The notes: a model not told the origin generated them from the letters alone. Shown: positions 51,963-61,372, numbered from the stretch's first letter. The stretch: DNA of 64,000 bases from Zhuqueibacter pondensis (GCA_034505955.1 JAPDQK010000013.1:54746-118745), one strand, 5' to 3'. Translations and numbers: made by a program.

Positions 51963-53823
51963 ATTTACTCAAGTGCTCAATATTCTCTCCGATCCAGTCA
52001 AGTTGATTGAAATCGTCGGCGGAATATTCGCCATCATCGGCGGGCTTTACGCCGCTGGCGCTATAGTCCTCCCGTGGTGGCGAGCTTGGCGCGATCGACG
52101 CTCGCTGCGCAAACGTTTGGGCGCTGAACTTTACACACCGGAAGACATCATTCGTGCCACCACTTATTACATCCGGCCCAAATGTCAAAGTATTGATCCG
52201 GCAGGTAGCGAAGAATTTCGGTATGTGTATACCACGAAGGAGGATTTGTTTGAGGCCGTCGATAACTTTTTGGCCTCACCTTGGGAATATAAACATGCGA
52301 TTCTACTCGCTGATTCGGGCATGGGTAAAACTTCATTTGTATTGAATTACTACGCCTATCACTGGCGGCACAGGCGTAAACGGAAACGTTTTGATCTCGC
52401 CGTCATTCCCTTGGGCATTCCCAATGCAGACGATCACATCAGAAAAGTGGCTAATCCCAAAGACACGGTTTTGTTGCTTGATGCGTTTGATGAAGATATC
52501 CGCGCCATGCAAAATTATCGCGAACGGTTAAAGCAACTTCTCGACCTCAGCAAAGATTTTCGTCAAGTTTTGATCACCTGTCGCACGCAATTTTTTCAGC
52601 GGGAAGAGGAAATTCCCCGCGAAACAGGAATCATCCGTATTGGTGTGACCTCGGCCGGCCAATCCCGTGAATACGTTTTTTACAAGCTGTATATCTCGCC
52701 TTTTTCTGACGCGCAAGTAGAAGCCTACTTGAAGCGACGGTTCTCAATCTGGAGATTGCGACAACGCCACCGGGCGCGGGTAATGGCACAGAAGATTCCA
52801 GACCTCGTTGTCCGGCCGATGCTCCTTGCAGTCATCCCGGAGCTGGTACAGTCGGGCAAAAGCGTTCAATATGCTTTTGAATTGTATGAAGAAATGGTGG
52901 AGGGATGGTTGGAACGTGAACGACCCTTTGTGAAAGACAAGGAAGCGTTGCGTCTCTTTTCCGAGCTTCTGGCTGTGAACCTCTACGTCAACCGCCAGCG
53001 TCGCGGTGCCGAGCGCATTCCCCGATCCGAGCTTGCCGACTTGGCCAAAGAGTGGAGCATCCCTCTTGATGAATGGCAGCTCAGCAGTCGCTCACTGTTG
53101 AATCGTGACGCCATGGGCAATTACAAATTCGCCCATAGCTCGATCATGGAGTATCTCTTTGTCAAAAGATTTGCCGATGGTGACGAAGCCTGTCGTGGAT
53201 TGGAATGGACGGACACGATGAAGGCTTTCCTTTTGGAAATGATTCAACACCGCATTGCGACAAAGCAATCCATAACCTTTGATATCAGCACAGCGGATCT
53301 GAGTGGATACAGGCTATCGCTTCGCGCAACTCCCCAAATCTTCGAGAATGAAGAAGTCATTGCCATGTTAAAGAAACGCGGCTACTTTGAAAAGTCTTTG
53401 CATGGGGAAGGAAAAGGGATTGTGCATCTGTATCAGTTGCAAGAAAGGCAAGGCGTCAAACTGGTTCTCGATTATGCTGTGGATTTGATCTGGCAACAAG
53501 GCGGCTCTGAAAACGTGATGACCTTCAGAGATGCCGAAGCCTATATCCGGCAACTTAATGCCGAAAAATACGGTGGCTATGATGATTGGCGCTTGCCGAC
53601 GCTGGAAGAAGCGATGTCGTTGATGGAATCCGAAAAGAGAAACGGCGACTTGTTCATTGCTCCGGAGTTTGACCAAACGCAGAAGTGGATTTGGACGGCA
53701 GACAAAAAAAGCGCTGCTCTGGCGTGGGTAGTGATTTACTACTATGGCATGTGTGGCGATGTTCTTGCCGAAACCGACTTATTTTATGTCCGCGCAGTTC
53801 GTCGGGAACAACCTAAAATTTGA
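51952..53823 (+). CDS. Membrane-anchored NACHT/STAND NTPase with C-terminal DUF1566-like domain
   Basis: A 623-residue protein. One membrane helix (about 19-41, VKLIEIVGGIFAIIGGLYAAGAIVLPWW) is followed by a basic linker, then a STAND NTPase: Walker A LLADSGMGKTSF (118-129), Walker B TVLLLDAFDED (172-182), a sensor Arg in LITCRTQFF, and the NACHT-typical C-terminal motif FAHSSIMEYLFVKRF (about 393-407). The last 115 residues (FRDAEAYIRQLNAEKYGGYDDWRLPTLEEAMSLM ... IWTADKKSA ... FYVRAVRRE) match the DUF1566 (Lcl C-terminal-like) lectin-like fold. GGGAGGTTTCT precedes the ATG. STAND NTPases sense phage or stress ligands and activate a linked effector; here the TIR gene downstream is the likely effector. 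Confidence 0.85.
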   Translation: MSLEFTQVLNILSDPVKLIEIVGGIFAIIGGLYAAGAIVLPWWRAWRDRRSLRKRLGAELYTPEDIIRATTYYIRPKCQSIDPAGSEEFRYVYTTKEDLFEAVDNFLASPWEYKHAILLADSGMGKTSFVLNYYAYHWRHRRKRKRFDLAVIPLGIPNADDHIRKVANPKDTVLLLDAFDEDIRAMQNYRERLKQLLDLSKDFRQVLITCRTQFFQREEEIPRETGIIRIGVTSAGQSREYVFYKLYISPFSDAQVEAYLKRRFSIWRLRQRHRARVMAQKIPDLVVRPMLLAVIPELVQSGKSVQYAFELYEEMVEGWLERERPFVKDKEALRLFSELLAVNLYVNRQRRGAERIPRSELADLAKEWSIPLDEWQLSSRSLLNRDAMGNYKFAHSSIMEYLFVKRFADGDEACRGLEWTDTMKAFLLEMIQHRIATKQSITFDISTADLSGYRLSLRATPQIFENEEVIAMLKKRGYFEKSLHGEGKGIVHLYQLQERQGVKLVLDYAVDLIWQQGGSENVMTFRDAEAYIRQLNAEKYGGYDDWRLPTLEEAMSLMESEKRNGDLFIAPEFDQTQKWIWTADKKSAALAWVVIYYYGMCGDVLAETDLFYVRAVRREQPKI

Positions 53824-53840
53824 GTTTGCAGATAATTACC

Positions 53841-53963
53841 ATGAATAAATGGATAGATGCAGGGAAGACTTTAGCAAGAAATTTCTTTTCTGAGTCATTT
53901 TTTCTTAGTATATTTGGAAAAAAAGGAAATTTGCATCAAGCCATTGTGGGATTGAAGCTATGA
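53841..53963 (+). CDS. 40-residue small ORF between STAND and TIR genes
   Basis: ATG at 53841 gives 40 residues starting MNKWIDAGKTLARNFFSESF, a Phe/Ser-rich middle (FFLSIFGKKGN) and a C-terminus QAIVGLKL. Its TGA (53961-53963) overlaps the TIR ATG (53960) in an ATGA junction. That coupling, and placement between two cassette genes, argue for a translated element. No ribosome site better than ATAATTACC is seen. The amphipathic middle could be a membrane or binding peptide. It may be a leader, an inhibitor or a non-functional spacer. Confidence 0.5.
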   Translation: MNKWIDAGKTLARNFFSESFFLSIFGKKGNLHQAIVGLKL

Positions 53964-54397
53964 ACAAAATAATACAAACTGACATGCCGCGAATTTTCAT
54001 CAGCCATGCATGGGAAGACAGCCAACTGGTGCGGCGATTGGAAAACGAACTTCAAGCTGCTGGCGCAGAAGTGTGGGTTGACCATAGTGGCATACGCGGC
54101 GGCGATAATTTGCCTAAACGCATAAATGCTGCTTTAGAATGGTGTGATGTTTTTTTGCTTGTCTGGTCCAAGACGGCAAGCAAGTCACCTTGGGTCAATC
54201 TCGAATGGACGAGCGCTGTTGCACTTAAAAAACCAATTATTCCTTGCTTATTGGATGATTCCCAATTGCCATTCATCTTAGTGGGTATGCATTACCTCGA
54301 TTTTCGTAATCTTGATCGAGGAATTGTACAATTACTGCGTGCATTGAAGCTCACCAAGCAATCAATGGTGCCAGCGGCAGCCAAACCTATCGAATGA
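53960..54397 (+). CDS. TIR-domain protein, probable NAD-degrading effector
   Basis: A 145-residue protein made almost entirely of one TIR domain: strand A RIFISHAWEDSQLVRRLENEL, WVDHSGIRGGDNLPKRINAALEWCD (BB-loop region), FLLVWSKTASKSPWVNLEW with the catalytic Glu82, and C-terminal strands PIIPCLLDD. Bacterial TIR effectors hydrolyse NAD or produce cyclic ADPR signals on activation by a partner. Here the STAND NTPase gene is 136 bases upstream, with the small ORF between. GGGATTGAAGCT precedes the ATG. Length is short for TIR defence proteins because the STAND part is in a separate gene. Confidence 0.88.
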   Translation: MNKIIQTDMPRIFISHAWEDSQLVRRLENELQAAGAEVWVDHSGIRGGDNLPKRINAALEWCDVFLLVWSKTASKSPWVNLEWTSAVALKKPIIPCLLDDSQLPFILVGMHYLDFRNLDRGIVQLLRALKLTKQSMVPAAAKPIE

Positions 54398-54552
54398 GTG
54401 GCCCGTGTTTCACATCGCCCGGTTGATTGAGGCCGGACGTGCGTAAAACCTAAACCGCCAAAGCTCTTGCTTTCTGTTTTGCTTCTTCTCGCCGTGGTGG
54501 AACAATCTTGCCCTTGACATGCTTGCATAACTTTGCATTTGAATAATCTCCC

Positions 54553-55917
54553 ATGCCAAAATCAAAAATCCTGATTGTCGACGACGAGCGCAATATCCGA
54601 CGGTCAGTGGAAATGATTTTAAAAAGCGCTGGATACGAGATCGTCGAAGCCGGTTCGGCGAGCGAAGCAGCACAAAAGCTGGCCGAACAAAACTTTGATC
54701 TGCTTCTGCTGGACATCGTCATGCCCGGCGACATGGACGGCCTGCAGTTTCTCCAAAATTTGAAAGGCATTCCGAATCGCCCGACCGTCGTGATCATCTC
54801 CGGCTATGCGACCATTCAAAACGCCGTGGCGGCCACGCGCGAGGGGGCGTATGATTTCATCGAGAAGCCGATTTCCAAAGACAAGCTTTTGCTCGCCGTC
54901 AAAAATGCCCTGGCGCAGCGCCGGCTGGCGGAGGAGAACGCGCGCTTGCGCCGCGAATTCGGCGGCCAGTTCGCCATGATCGGCGACAGCGAGGCATTGC
55001 AAAAAGTCCGCGAGCAAATCTCCCGCGTTGCGCCAACCCACTCGCGCGTGCTCATTCTCGGCGAAAGCGGCACCGGCAAAGAACTGGTGGCTCGCGCCAT
55101 CCACGAGGCCAGCGAGCGCACCAAGCAGGCGTTTATTAAAGTGAATTGCGCCGCGATTCCGGAAGATTTGATCGAGAGCGAGTTGTTTGGACACGAGAAA
55201 GGCGCTTTCACCGGCGCCAGCGCCACGCGGGACGGCAAATTTTTACAGGCTGACGCCGGCACCATCTTTCTCGACGAGATCGGTGACATGAGCCTGCGCG
55301 TGCAGGCGAAGGTTCTGCGCGTTTTGCAGGAGGGGGAATTCGAACGGGTCGGCGGCAGCCAAACTCTGCGCGTCGACGTGCGGGTCATCGCTGCCACCAA
55401 CAAAAATCTCGAAGAGGAGGTTCGCCGCGGTCGCTTCCGCGAAGATTTGTGGTTTCGCCTGAACGTGGTGCCGATTTACATCCCGCCGCTGCGCCAACGC
55501 AAAGAAGATATTCCGGCGCTGGTGCAGCATTTCATCGAGCTTTACTGTCGCGAAAACGGCTTTCGTTTGAAACAGATGGCGCCGGAGGCCATGGCGCGCC
55601 TGCAAAACTACGATTGGCCGGGCAACATTCGCGAATTGCGCAATGCCATCGAGAGACTTGTGATTATGACACCGGCAGACACGATTACCGCTGCGGACCT
55701 GCCATTATCACTGCAAACGCCACAACCGATCGTCAGTCACTCATTTCGAATTGGCCAAACCCTCCACGAACTTCGCGAGCAAGTCGAACGTGATTACATT
55801 CTGGCCTGTCTCGAAGCAACCGGCGGCAACATCACTCAGGCAGCGCAAATTCTTGGCATCGAACGCAGCAATTTGCACAAGAAAATGCGCGCGCTGGGTG
55901 TGCAATACAAAAACTGA
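54553..55917 (+). CDS. NtrX/NtrC-family sigma54-dependent response regulator
   Basis: A 454-residue regulator. Receiver domain 1-118 with phospho-acceptor Asp54 (LLLDIVMPGDM) and Lys105; AAA+ domain with Walker A GESGTGKE (170-177), GAFTGA (218-223) that contacts sigma54, Walker B TIFLDEIGDM; Fis-type HTH at about 410-452 (LEATGGNITQAAQILGIERSNLHKK). It activates sigma54 promoters on phosphorylation, most likely by the NtrY-like kinase at 50439. The cassette of STAND, small ORF and TIR genes separates them. The ATG at 54553 is preceded by AATAATCTCCC, which has no Shine-Dalgarno; TTGACA at 54514 may be a -35 element but has no fitting -10. Confidence 0.94.
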   Translation: MPKSKILIVDDERNIRRSVEMILKSAGYEIVEAGSASEAAQKLAEQNFDLLLLDIVMPGDMDGLQFLQNLKGIPNRPTVVIISGYATIQNAVAATREGAYDFIEKPISKDKLLLAVKNALAQRRLAEENARLRREFGGQFAMIGDSEALQKVREQISRVAPTHSRVLILGESGTGKELVARAIHEASERTKQAFIKVNCAAIPEDLIESELFGHEKGAFTGASATRDGKFLQADAGTIFLDEIGDMSLRVQAKVLRVLQEGEFERVGGSQTLRVDVRVIAATNKNLEEEVRRGRFREDLWFRLNVVPIYIPPLRQRKEDIPALVQHFIELYCRENGFRLKQMAPEAMARLQNYDWPGNIRELRNAIERLVIMTPADTITAADLPLSLQTPQPIVSHSFRIGQTLHELREQVERDYILACLEATGGNITQAAQILGIERSNLHKKMRALGVQYKN

Positions 55918-56017
55918 CTTGCGCGTGCAGGTGATCCCACCTTGTTTTTTGTCGAAAATTTGCCTATTTTATATTTGGCAATTCACAAAAAAGATCATCA
56001 AAGTTCTCGGAGTGAGT

Positions 56018-56440
56018 ATGAAAGCACACTTGCGCTGGCTCGGACCGGAATTGCAATTCGAAGGAACGACGGAATCCGCCAAAACCATCAAACTCGATAG
56101 TACCAGGAATACAGCCACAGCCATCGGCCCCTCGCCCATGGAACTGGTGCTGCAAGCCCTCGGTGGGTGCACTGCCATGGACGTGGTTTCGATTCTCCAA
56201 AAAATGCGCCGTACGATCATCTCGTTTGACGTGGAGATTGAAGCCGAGCGGCGTGAAGAGTATCCCAAAATCTATACGCATATTCATATCTTTTACAAAT
56301 TACGGAGTCCTGACACGACGGAAAACGACCTGGAGCGGGCAATTCGACTTTCCGATGAGAAATACTGTTCGGTTGCCGCGATGCTGCGACCGACGGCGAA
56401 GATAACGAGCAGCTTCGAGCTTCGGCGCGCCCCGGTTTGA
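56018..56440 (+). CDS. OsmC-family peroxide-reducing protein
   Basis: A 140-residue OsmC/Ohr-type protein. GPSPMELVLQALGGCTAMDVV holds the first redox Cys51, and LSDEKYCSVAAML the second Cys117. Members reduce organic hydroperoxides in the cytoplasm. The ATG at 56018 follows CTCGGAGTGAGT. It stands alone after ntrX. The closest subgroup is general OsmC, not Ohr, but this cannot be settled from motifs. Confidence 0.9.
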   Translation: MKAHLRWLGPELQFEGTTESAKTIKLDSTRNTATAIGPSPMELVLQALGGCTAMDVVSILQKMRRTIISFDVEIEAERREEYPKIYTHIHIFYKLRSPDTTENDLERAIRLSDEKYCSVAAMLRPTAKITSSFELRRAPV

Positions 56441-56507
56441 TCGAAAACCACGGGTAAAGAACACAGAACCATGTAAGAAACCATGCCGGGACGATCACAA
56501 GAATGAA

Positions 56508-57827
56508 ATGACCTCTGCTACTGCAATTCTATCAGACAAGAAATCAACAGCCCTCTCCGTCTTCCGCGATGGCAAATTTCCGATGTTTCGGGCGTTGCGC
56601 CATCGCAATTATCGTCTCTATTTTGTCGGGCAATTCTTTTCTCTGAGCGGCACCTGGATCCAGAACATCGCGCAGAGCTGGCTGGTTTATGAGCTTACGC
56701 ACTCATCATTTTGGCTCGGTTTCATCGGCTTTCTGAATTTTCTGCCTCTTTCGCTCTTCGCGATTATTGCCGGCAGCTTTGCGGACCGAATTTCGAAGCA
56801 CAAGCTGCTGCTGGTCCTGCAGATTCCGCCAATGCTGCTGGCCTTTCTTTTCGCCGCGCTGGTTTGGGCCAAAGCCATCACCGTCGGCTGGATCAGTGTT
56901 CTGGCATTGGGTTTCGGGTTCGTGAATGCCTTTGACATACCCACACGCCAGTCTTTTGTCGTCGAGCTGGTGGGTAAAGAAGATTTGGCGAATGGCATCG
57001 CGCTCAACTCTGCCACTTTCAATACGGCGCGTTTGCTTGGGCCTGCGATCGGAGGTGTCATTATCGCCACGCTCGGCATAGGTTGGTGCATGTTCCTGAA
57101 TGGCATCTCCTATTTCGCAACGATATGGGGACTCCTGTTGATGCGTTTCGAAAACATGCCGACGCCTGGCAACAACCATGCACCATTCGCGCATTCAATT
57201 CGGGAAGCCATGCTCTACATTCGCCAAACGCGCCCGGTGTACGGTCTTTTGATGCTGGTCAGTGTCACGACCATTTTCGGCTGGTCCTTTTGGATTTTGA
57301 TGCCGGTTTTTGCCGGTCACATTCTGCACGGCGGCGCTCTGGAGTTGGGCAAACTGATGTCGAGCGGCGGCATTGGTGCTTTGGGCAGCGCGCTGTTCGT
57401 TGCCGGCTGCGGGCATCGTTTCTTGCCGCGCCGGTTGTTGTTCTCCGGCGTGACCATCTTTGCCGTGGGAGCTGCGGTGTTTGCTTTGTCCAAAACATTC
57501 CCTCTCTCTCTGGTTATGGTGGCCATAACCGGCTTCGGTATCATTCTTTTTTATGTCAATGCCAACAGCGCCTTGCAGCAACGTGTACCGGATCATCTGC
57601 GCGGTCGCATCATGGGCGCTTATGCTCTGGCGTTCGGCGGCCTGACGCCACTTGGTAATTTGCAAATCGGTTTTTTTGCCGAAAAAATCGGTGCGCCCGC
57701 GGCAGTTGTCATTGGCGCTGCCATCTGCGCCCTCATGGCTTATGTCGTTTCGCGCCTGATACCATACCAACCACGAGCGGCAGAGGAGAGAACAGCACCA
57801 ATTCCGCCGGTAACCATTCCGGAGTGA
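56508..57827 (+). CDS. MFS exporter (EntS/TetV-like)
   Basis: A 439-residue major facilitator with twelve predicted helices. FRALRHRNYRLYFVGQFFSLSGTWIQNIAQSWLVYELTHSSFWLGFIGFLNFLPLSLFAI, and AGSFADRISKHKLLL between helices 2 and 3, match the MFS_3 (enterobactin exporter-like) group. It is preceded by a short gap from osmC and followed by the D-threonine-aldolase gene. Substrate unknown; drug or siderophore export is typical of the group. Confidence 0.9.
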   Translation: MTSATAILSDKKSTALSVFRDGKFPMFRALRHRNYRLYFVGQFFSLSGTWIQNIAQSWLVYELTHSSFWLGFIGFLNFLPLSLFAIIAGSFADRISKHKLLLVLQIPPMLLAFLFAALVWAKAITVGWISVLALGFGFVNAFDIPTRQSFVVELVGKEDLANGIALNSATFNTARLLGPAIGGVIIATLGIGWCMFLNGISYFATIWGLLLMRFENMPTPGNNHAPFAHSIREAMLYIRQTRPVYGLLMLVSVTTIFGWSFWILMPVFAGHILHGGALELGKLMSSGGIGALGSALFVAGCGHRFLPRRLLFSGVTIFAVGAAVFALSKTFPLSLVMVAITGFGIILFYVNANSALQQRVPDHLRGRIMGAYALAFGGLTPLGNLQIGFFAEKIGAPAAVVIGAAICALMAYVVSRLIPYQPRAAEERTAPIPPVTIPE

Positions 57828-57863
57828 GTGAGGACACGATCATGAAATTTCGTCCGGGCAAAC

Positions 57864-58961
57864 ATGAACGTCAACGATCTTGACACCCCTGCTGTTTTGA
57901 TCGATCTCGACAAGCTCGAACAAAATATTCATTGCATGGCGGCTTTTGCCAAGACCCAGCGGATCAATTTGCGGCCGCATATCAAAACCCACAAGATTCC
58001 CGAGATCGCGCATTTGCAAATCCATGCCGGTGCTGTCGGCCTCACCTGCCAAAAGCTCGGCGAAGCCGAAATCATGGCGGCGCATGGGGTGAAAGATATT
58101 TTCATCACCTATGAAATTGTAGGTGAGCATAAATTGAACCGGTTGGCACGGCTGAAGCATCATGCCAGTGTCTGTACTGCGGTGGACAGCGAAGAGGTGA
58201 TGGCGCCATTGGCAGCGCGAATGGCGCAGGAGGGACTGCACCATGGAGTTTTGATCGAAATCGACACCGGCTTGAATCGCTGTGGCGTGTTGCCGGGCGA
58301 ATCCGCGGTGAGACTCGTGCAACGATTACAACAATATCCGAGTCTTGAATTCAGAGGCATCTTCACGCACGAAGGTCACGTTTACAATGCCGGCACGAGC
58401 GAGGAGCTTGAGCGTCGTGCGCTGAAAGCAGCAGATGATATGCTGCACACGGCCAAACTGCTTCGCGAGCATGGCTTTCCCTGTGAAGTGATCAGTGTCG
58501 GCTCGACGCCCTCCGCACTGATCATTGGCAAAACCCAGGGAATCACCGAACTGCGGCCGGGCAACTATGTATTTTATGATCGCATGCAGCTCAAGCTCGG
58601 ATCGTGCACCGAAGATCAAATTGCCGCGAGTGTACTGGCAACTGTGGTCAGCCGGCCGGCGCCGGAGCGTGCCATCGTCGACGCCGGCAACAAAACCATG
58701 GGCACCGACAACGCCGCGGAGTTCAACAATACCATCGGCATCGTTGTTGGCCATCCGGACTTGATTTTTCATTACTCGAGCGAAGAACATGGCCGGCTCA
58801 CCAGCAAAACCGGAAACACCAATCTCAAAGTCGGTGATCGCGTGCGCCTGATTCCGAATCATGCTTGCGGCATGATGAACCTGCATGACGAGGTTTATGG
58901 CATTCGCGGTGACACAGTCGAAACCGTCTGGAGAGTTGCGGCACGAGGGAAGGTGAGATAG
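57864..58961 (+). CDS. D-threonine aldolase/DSD1-family PLP enzyme
   Basis: A 365-residue alanine-racemase-fold enzyme. The N-terminal PLP domain shows DTPAVLIDLDKLEQNI and RPHIKTHKIP with PLP-binding Lys41; the C-terminal metal-binding segment is PNHACGMMNL (His and Cys bind the divalent metal). Such enzymes split D-threonine or related beta-hydroxy-D-amino acids to an aldehyde and glycine, or dehydrate D-serine. An upstream MFS gene may share the transcript (36-base gap). Substrate specificity is not readable from the sequence. Confidence 0.88.
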   Translation: MNVNDLDTPAVLIDLDKLEQNIHCMAAFAKTQRINLRPHIKTHKIPEIAHLQIHAGAVGLTCQKLGEAEIMAAHGVKDIFITYEIVGEHKLNRLARLKHHASVCTAVDSEEVMAPLAARMAQEGLHHGVLIEIDTGLNRCGVLPGESAVRLVQRLQQYPSLEFRGIFTHEGHVYNAGTSEELERRALKAADDMLHTAKLLREHGFPCEVISVGSTPSALIIGKTQGITELRPGNYVFYDRMQLKLGSCTEDQIAASVLATVVSRPAPERAIVDAGNKTMGTDNAAEFNNTIGIVVGHPDLIFHYSSEEHGRLTSKTGNTNLKVGDRVRLIPNHACGMMNLHDEVYGIRGDTVETVWRVAARGKVR

Positions 58962-59027
58962 ATACGGGATGTGCTGGTTGCGCGCAATCATTTCCGCTCC
59001 TGCCGTCAAAATGAATTCAGAAAAATT

Positions 59028-61316
59028 ATGAACACTTCAAATTTTGTAATCAGTTTGGCCGCCTTGATGAGTTTTTCGTTTGCAACAGCCAGGACCGATG
59101 TGCCAGCGGATTCCTCCGCGTGGCGTTTGGTTGCACAAGGCAAGGCCTTTCTCGCCGTGAATAAACTGAAAGAAGCCGAGCAAAGTTTTCGCAAGGCTTT
59201 GCTGATAAACCGTGATCTGACCGCCGCCATGGCCGGCCTTGGCCAGGTTTATATTGCCAAGCAGGATTGGGGCGAGGCCAATGACTGGTATGAAAAAGTT
59301 CTCAAACGCGATCCGGAAAATCTCGATGCACTCTATCATCGCGGCATCTGCTTTCGCGAGACCGGCGTGCCCAAGGCCTTGTTGTTGCGCAAATTGGATT
59401 GGGACAATTCTGCCAAACATTTTGAGCGCGTGCTGGCGCGCGATTCATTGTTTTATGACACACTTTTTCAGTACGCCCAATTGCTGCGTTATCGCGAGCA
59501 TTACACCGACGCGATTCTGATGGGCCATCACCAGGTTCGCTTGAAACCGGAGCTGGTGGCCGGGCAGCGGGGCTTGTTCCGTCTCTATCAACATTTTCTC
59601 GACAACACCAGCGCTGCCGAGGCGCTGGCCTGGCTGCGGCAACATGATTCCGAGCACGCGCGTTATTTTATCGGTGAAGCCTATCGCCGCTCCGGCAAGC
59701 TCACTGCAGCGGACTCGGTTTTCCGCCGGCTTCTTGCTGCCCCGCCTGCGCTGAGTTTGGTTCCCATCCGCCTTTCATTGACACGACTTTATTACCAGCA
59801 GAATCAAATACAAACCGCTGAGAAAGTATTTTGGCAAGCCGTGGATGGCATTCGCAGCCAACTCGATGCCGAGCTTGTCTTTGAAGACGTCAAATATATC
59901 GTCACCAATGAGGAGTTGCAGGAGTTTCAGCGACTGGTTTCCTCCGGCGATTATGTGGATTTCTTCCATCGCCTGTTCAAGAGTCGCGATCCGACGCCTG
60001 CTGCGAATTACAACGCCCGGCTGGCAGAACATTACCGCCGCCTGGTTTACGCCGAGAACAATCATGTTTTTGACGGCTTCCGCACCTGGTTCAATAATCC
60101 GGATAAATTCCGTTATCAAAAATTCCCGCCAACATTCTATCTCAACGACCGCTTCAACGACAAGGGCCTGATTTATATCCGCCACGGCGAGCCGGACGAG
60201 CGCGTGGCAACGGTCGGCGAGTCCATTATCAACAATGAATCCTGGCGTTATCGAGCCACCGAGCAATCGCCGCAAATGATTTTTCATTTTGTCATCGATG
60301 AAAACGCCACCGGCAACAATTGGCGGGTGGCCCCGTTTATCAACGACCCACAATTTTTGGAAGATCGCATTCACTGGGGTCCGAGTTACGAACGTTTGCT
60401 GCGCGGCGAACCTCTCGAACAACTGGCGCTCGAAAATGATTTGGCACAACAAAGTCGAGATGCCGTGGACCGGGGATTTCGCACGGATCGCCATACCTGG
60501 GAAAAGGAGGTGCGACCACTCAATACCGTTTCCTACCCGGCTTTTTTCATGGCGCCTGAAGGCAAGAGTTATTTCGATTTGTATTATACTTTGCCGCTGC
60601 CTGCGGTTGCGGAATTGTCTCGCGCCAGTGGCAGCGTGTTGTGCGAGCATGGTCTGACGCTGCATGATATGCAGTGGAACCAGGTTACTCGGCTGCATGA
60701 TCAAGTCACCACCGCGCAGATCGCCACTCTCAATCAGACGCAATTTGTGATCGGGCAATATCACGTGGCCGTGCCGCCGGATTCTTATCACGTGGCCTTT
60801 TTTGTGCGCCAGCCGGCAACCAGGCAAATTGGCGGCTGGAAGGAAACCATGCGCGTGCCCAAATTCGAGGAAGGACAACTGGCGGTGAGCAGCATTGTGC
60901 TGGCCTCATCGATCGAGCCGGCCGAAGGCGCCAGTCCCTTTATTCGAAATGGACTGCGGGTGCTGCCCAATCCCTCCAAAACCTTTGCGCGCGACAAACC
61001 GGTTTATGTTTATTTCGAGGTTTACAATCTTGCTCCCGGCGCCGAAGGCAAATTTTCCTTCGTGGTCGAATACAACACCCTCTTGCGCAAGGAAAAAAAG
61101 ACCGGCGCCAAAAAAGTTTTCTCGATTTTGGGCAGCGGCTCGAAACCAGCCACGACCCTGGCCGTGGAGCGCCAGGCGGAGGCGAGCACCTCCGTGGAAT
61201 ATCTGGCGCTCGATCTGGAGCGCGCCGGGCGCGGTGATTTTCGTTTGAGCATCAAAGTAAAGGACAAAAACTCCGGAAAGCAGAGCGATGGGTATGTCGA
61301 TTTTACCCTGTTCTGA
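59028..61316 (+). CDS. TPR and GWxTD-domain protein, exported
   Basis: A 762-residue protein. A signal peptide (MNTSNFVISLAALMSFSFATA) is followed by TPR repeats (about 25-230; FLAVNKLKEAEQSFRKALLI, WGEANDWYEKVLKRDPENLDALYHRG), a GWxTD-like domain (about 310-430; FKSRDPTPAANYNARLAEHYRRL ... RHGEPDERV) and a C-terminal beta-rich region (IEPAEGASPFIRNGLRVLPNPSKTF). GWxTD proteins are frequent in FCB and Acidobacteria lineages and unassigned. The ATG at 59028 lies just before the signal peptide and is preferred over the upstream start in frame. Probably periplasmic. Confidence 0.85.
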   Translation: MNTSNFVISLAALMSFSFATARTDVPADSSAWRLVAQGKAFLAVNKLKEAEQSFRKALLINRDLTAAMAGLGQVYIAKQDWGEANDWYEKVLKRDPENLDALYHRGICFRETGVPKALLLRKLDWDNSAKHFERVLARDSLFYDTLFQYAQLLRYREHYTDAILMGHHQVRLKPELVAGQRGLFRLYQHFLDNTSAAEALAWLRQHDSEHARYFIGEAYRRSGKLTAADSVFRRLLAAPPALSLVPIRLSLTRLYYQQNQIQTAEKVFWQAVDGIRSQLDAELVFEDVKYIVTNEELQEFQRLVSSGDYVDFFHRLFKSRDPTPAANYNARLAEHYRRLVYAENNHVFDGFRTWFNNPDKFRYQKFPPTFYLNDRFNDKGLIYIRHGEPDERVATVGESIINNESWRYRATEQSPQMIFHFVIDENATGNNWRVAPFINDPQFLEDRIHWGPSYERLLRGEPLEQLALENDLAQQSRDAVDRGFRTDRHTWEKEVRPLNTVSYPAFFMAPEGKSYFDLYYTLPLPAVAELSRASGSVLCEHGLTLHDMQWNQVTRLHDQVTTAQIATLNQTQFVIGQYHVAVPPDSYHVAFFVRQPATRQIGGWKETMRVPKFEEGQLAVSSIVLASSIEPAEGASPFIRNGLRVLPNPSKTFARDKPVYVYFEVYNLAPGAEGKFSFVVEYNTLLRKEKKTGAKKVFSILGSGSKPATTLAVERQAEASTSVEYLALDLERAGRGDFRLSIKVKDKNSGKQSDGYVDFTLF

Positions 61317-61372
61317 TTTGCTCGGAGAATTTTTTCAGCGCTCATTGATGTGATGACACAGGGATTTTGAAT

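Noticed and set aside
53451..53823. DUF1566-like domain as a target of a diversity-generating retroelement
   Set aside because: No reverse transcriptase, template repeat or adenine-biased variable repeat is present in the window.
54500..54552. Sigma54 promoter upstream of ntrX
   Set aside because: TTGACATGCTTGCAT looks similar, but the GG at the -24 position is missing.
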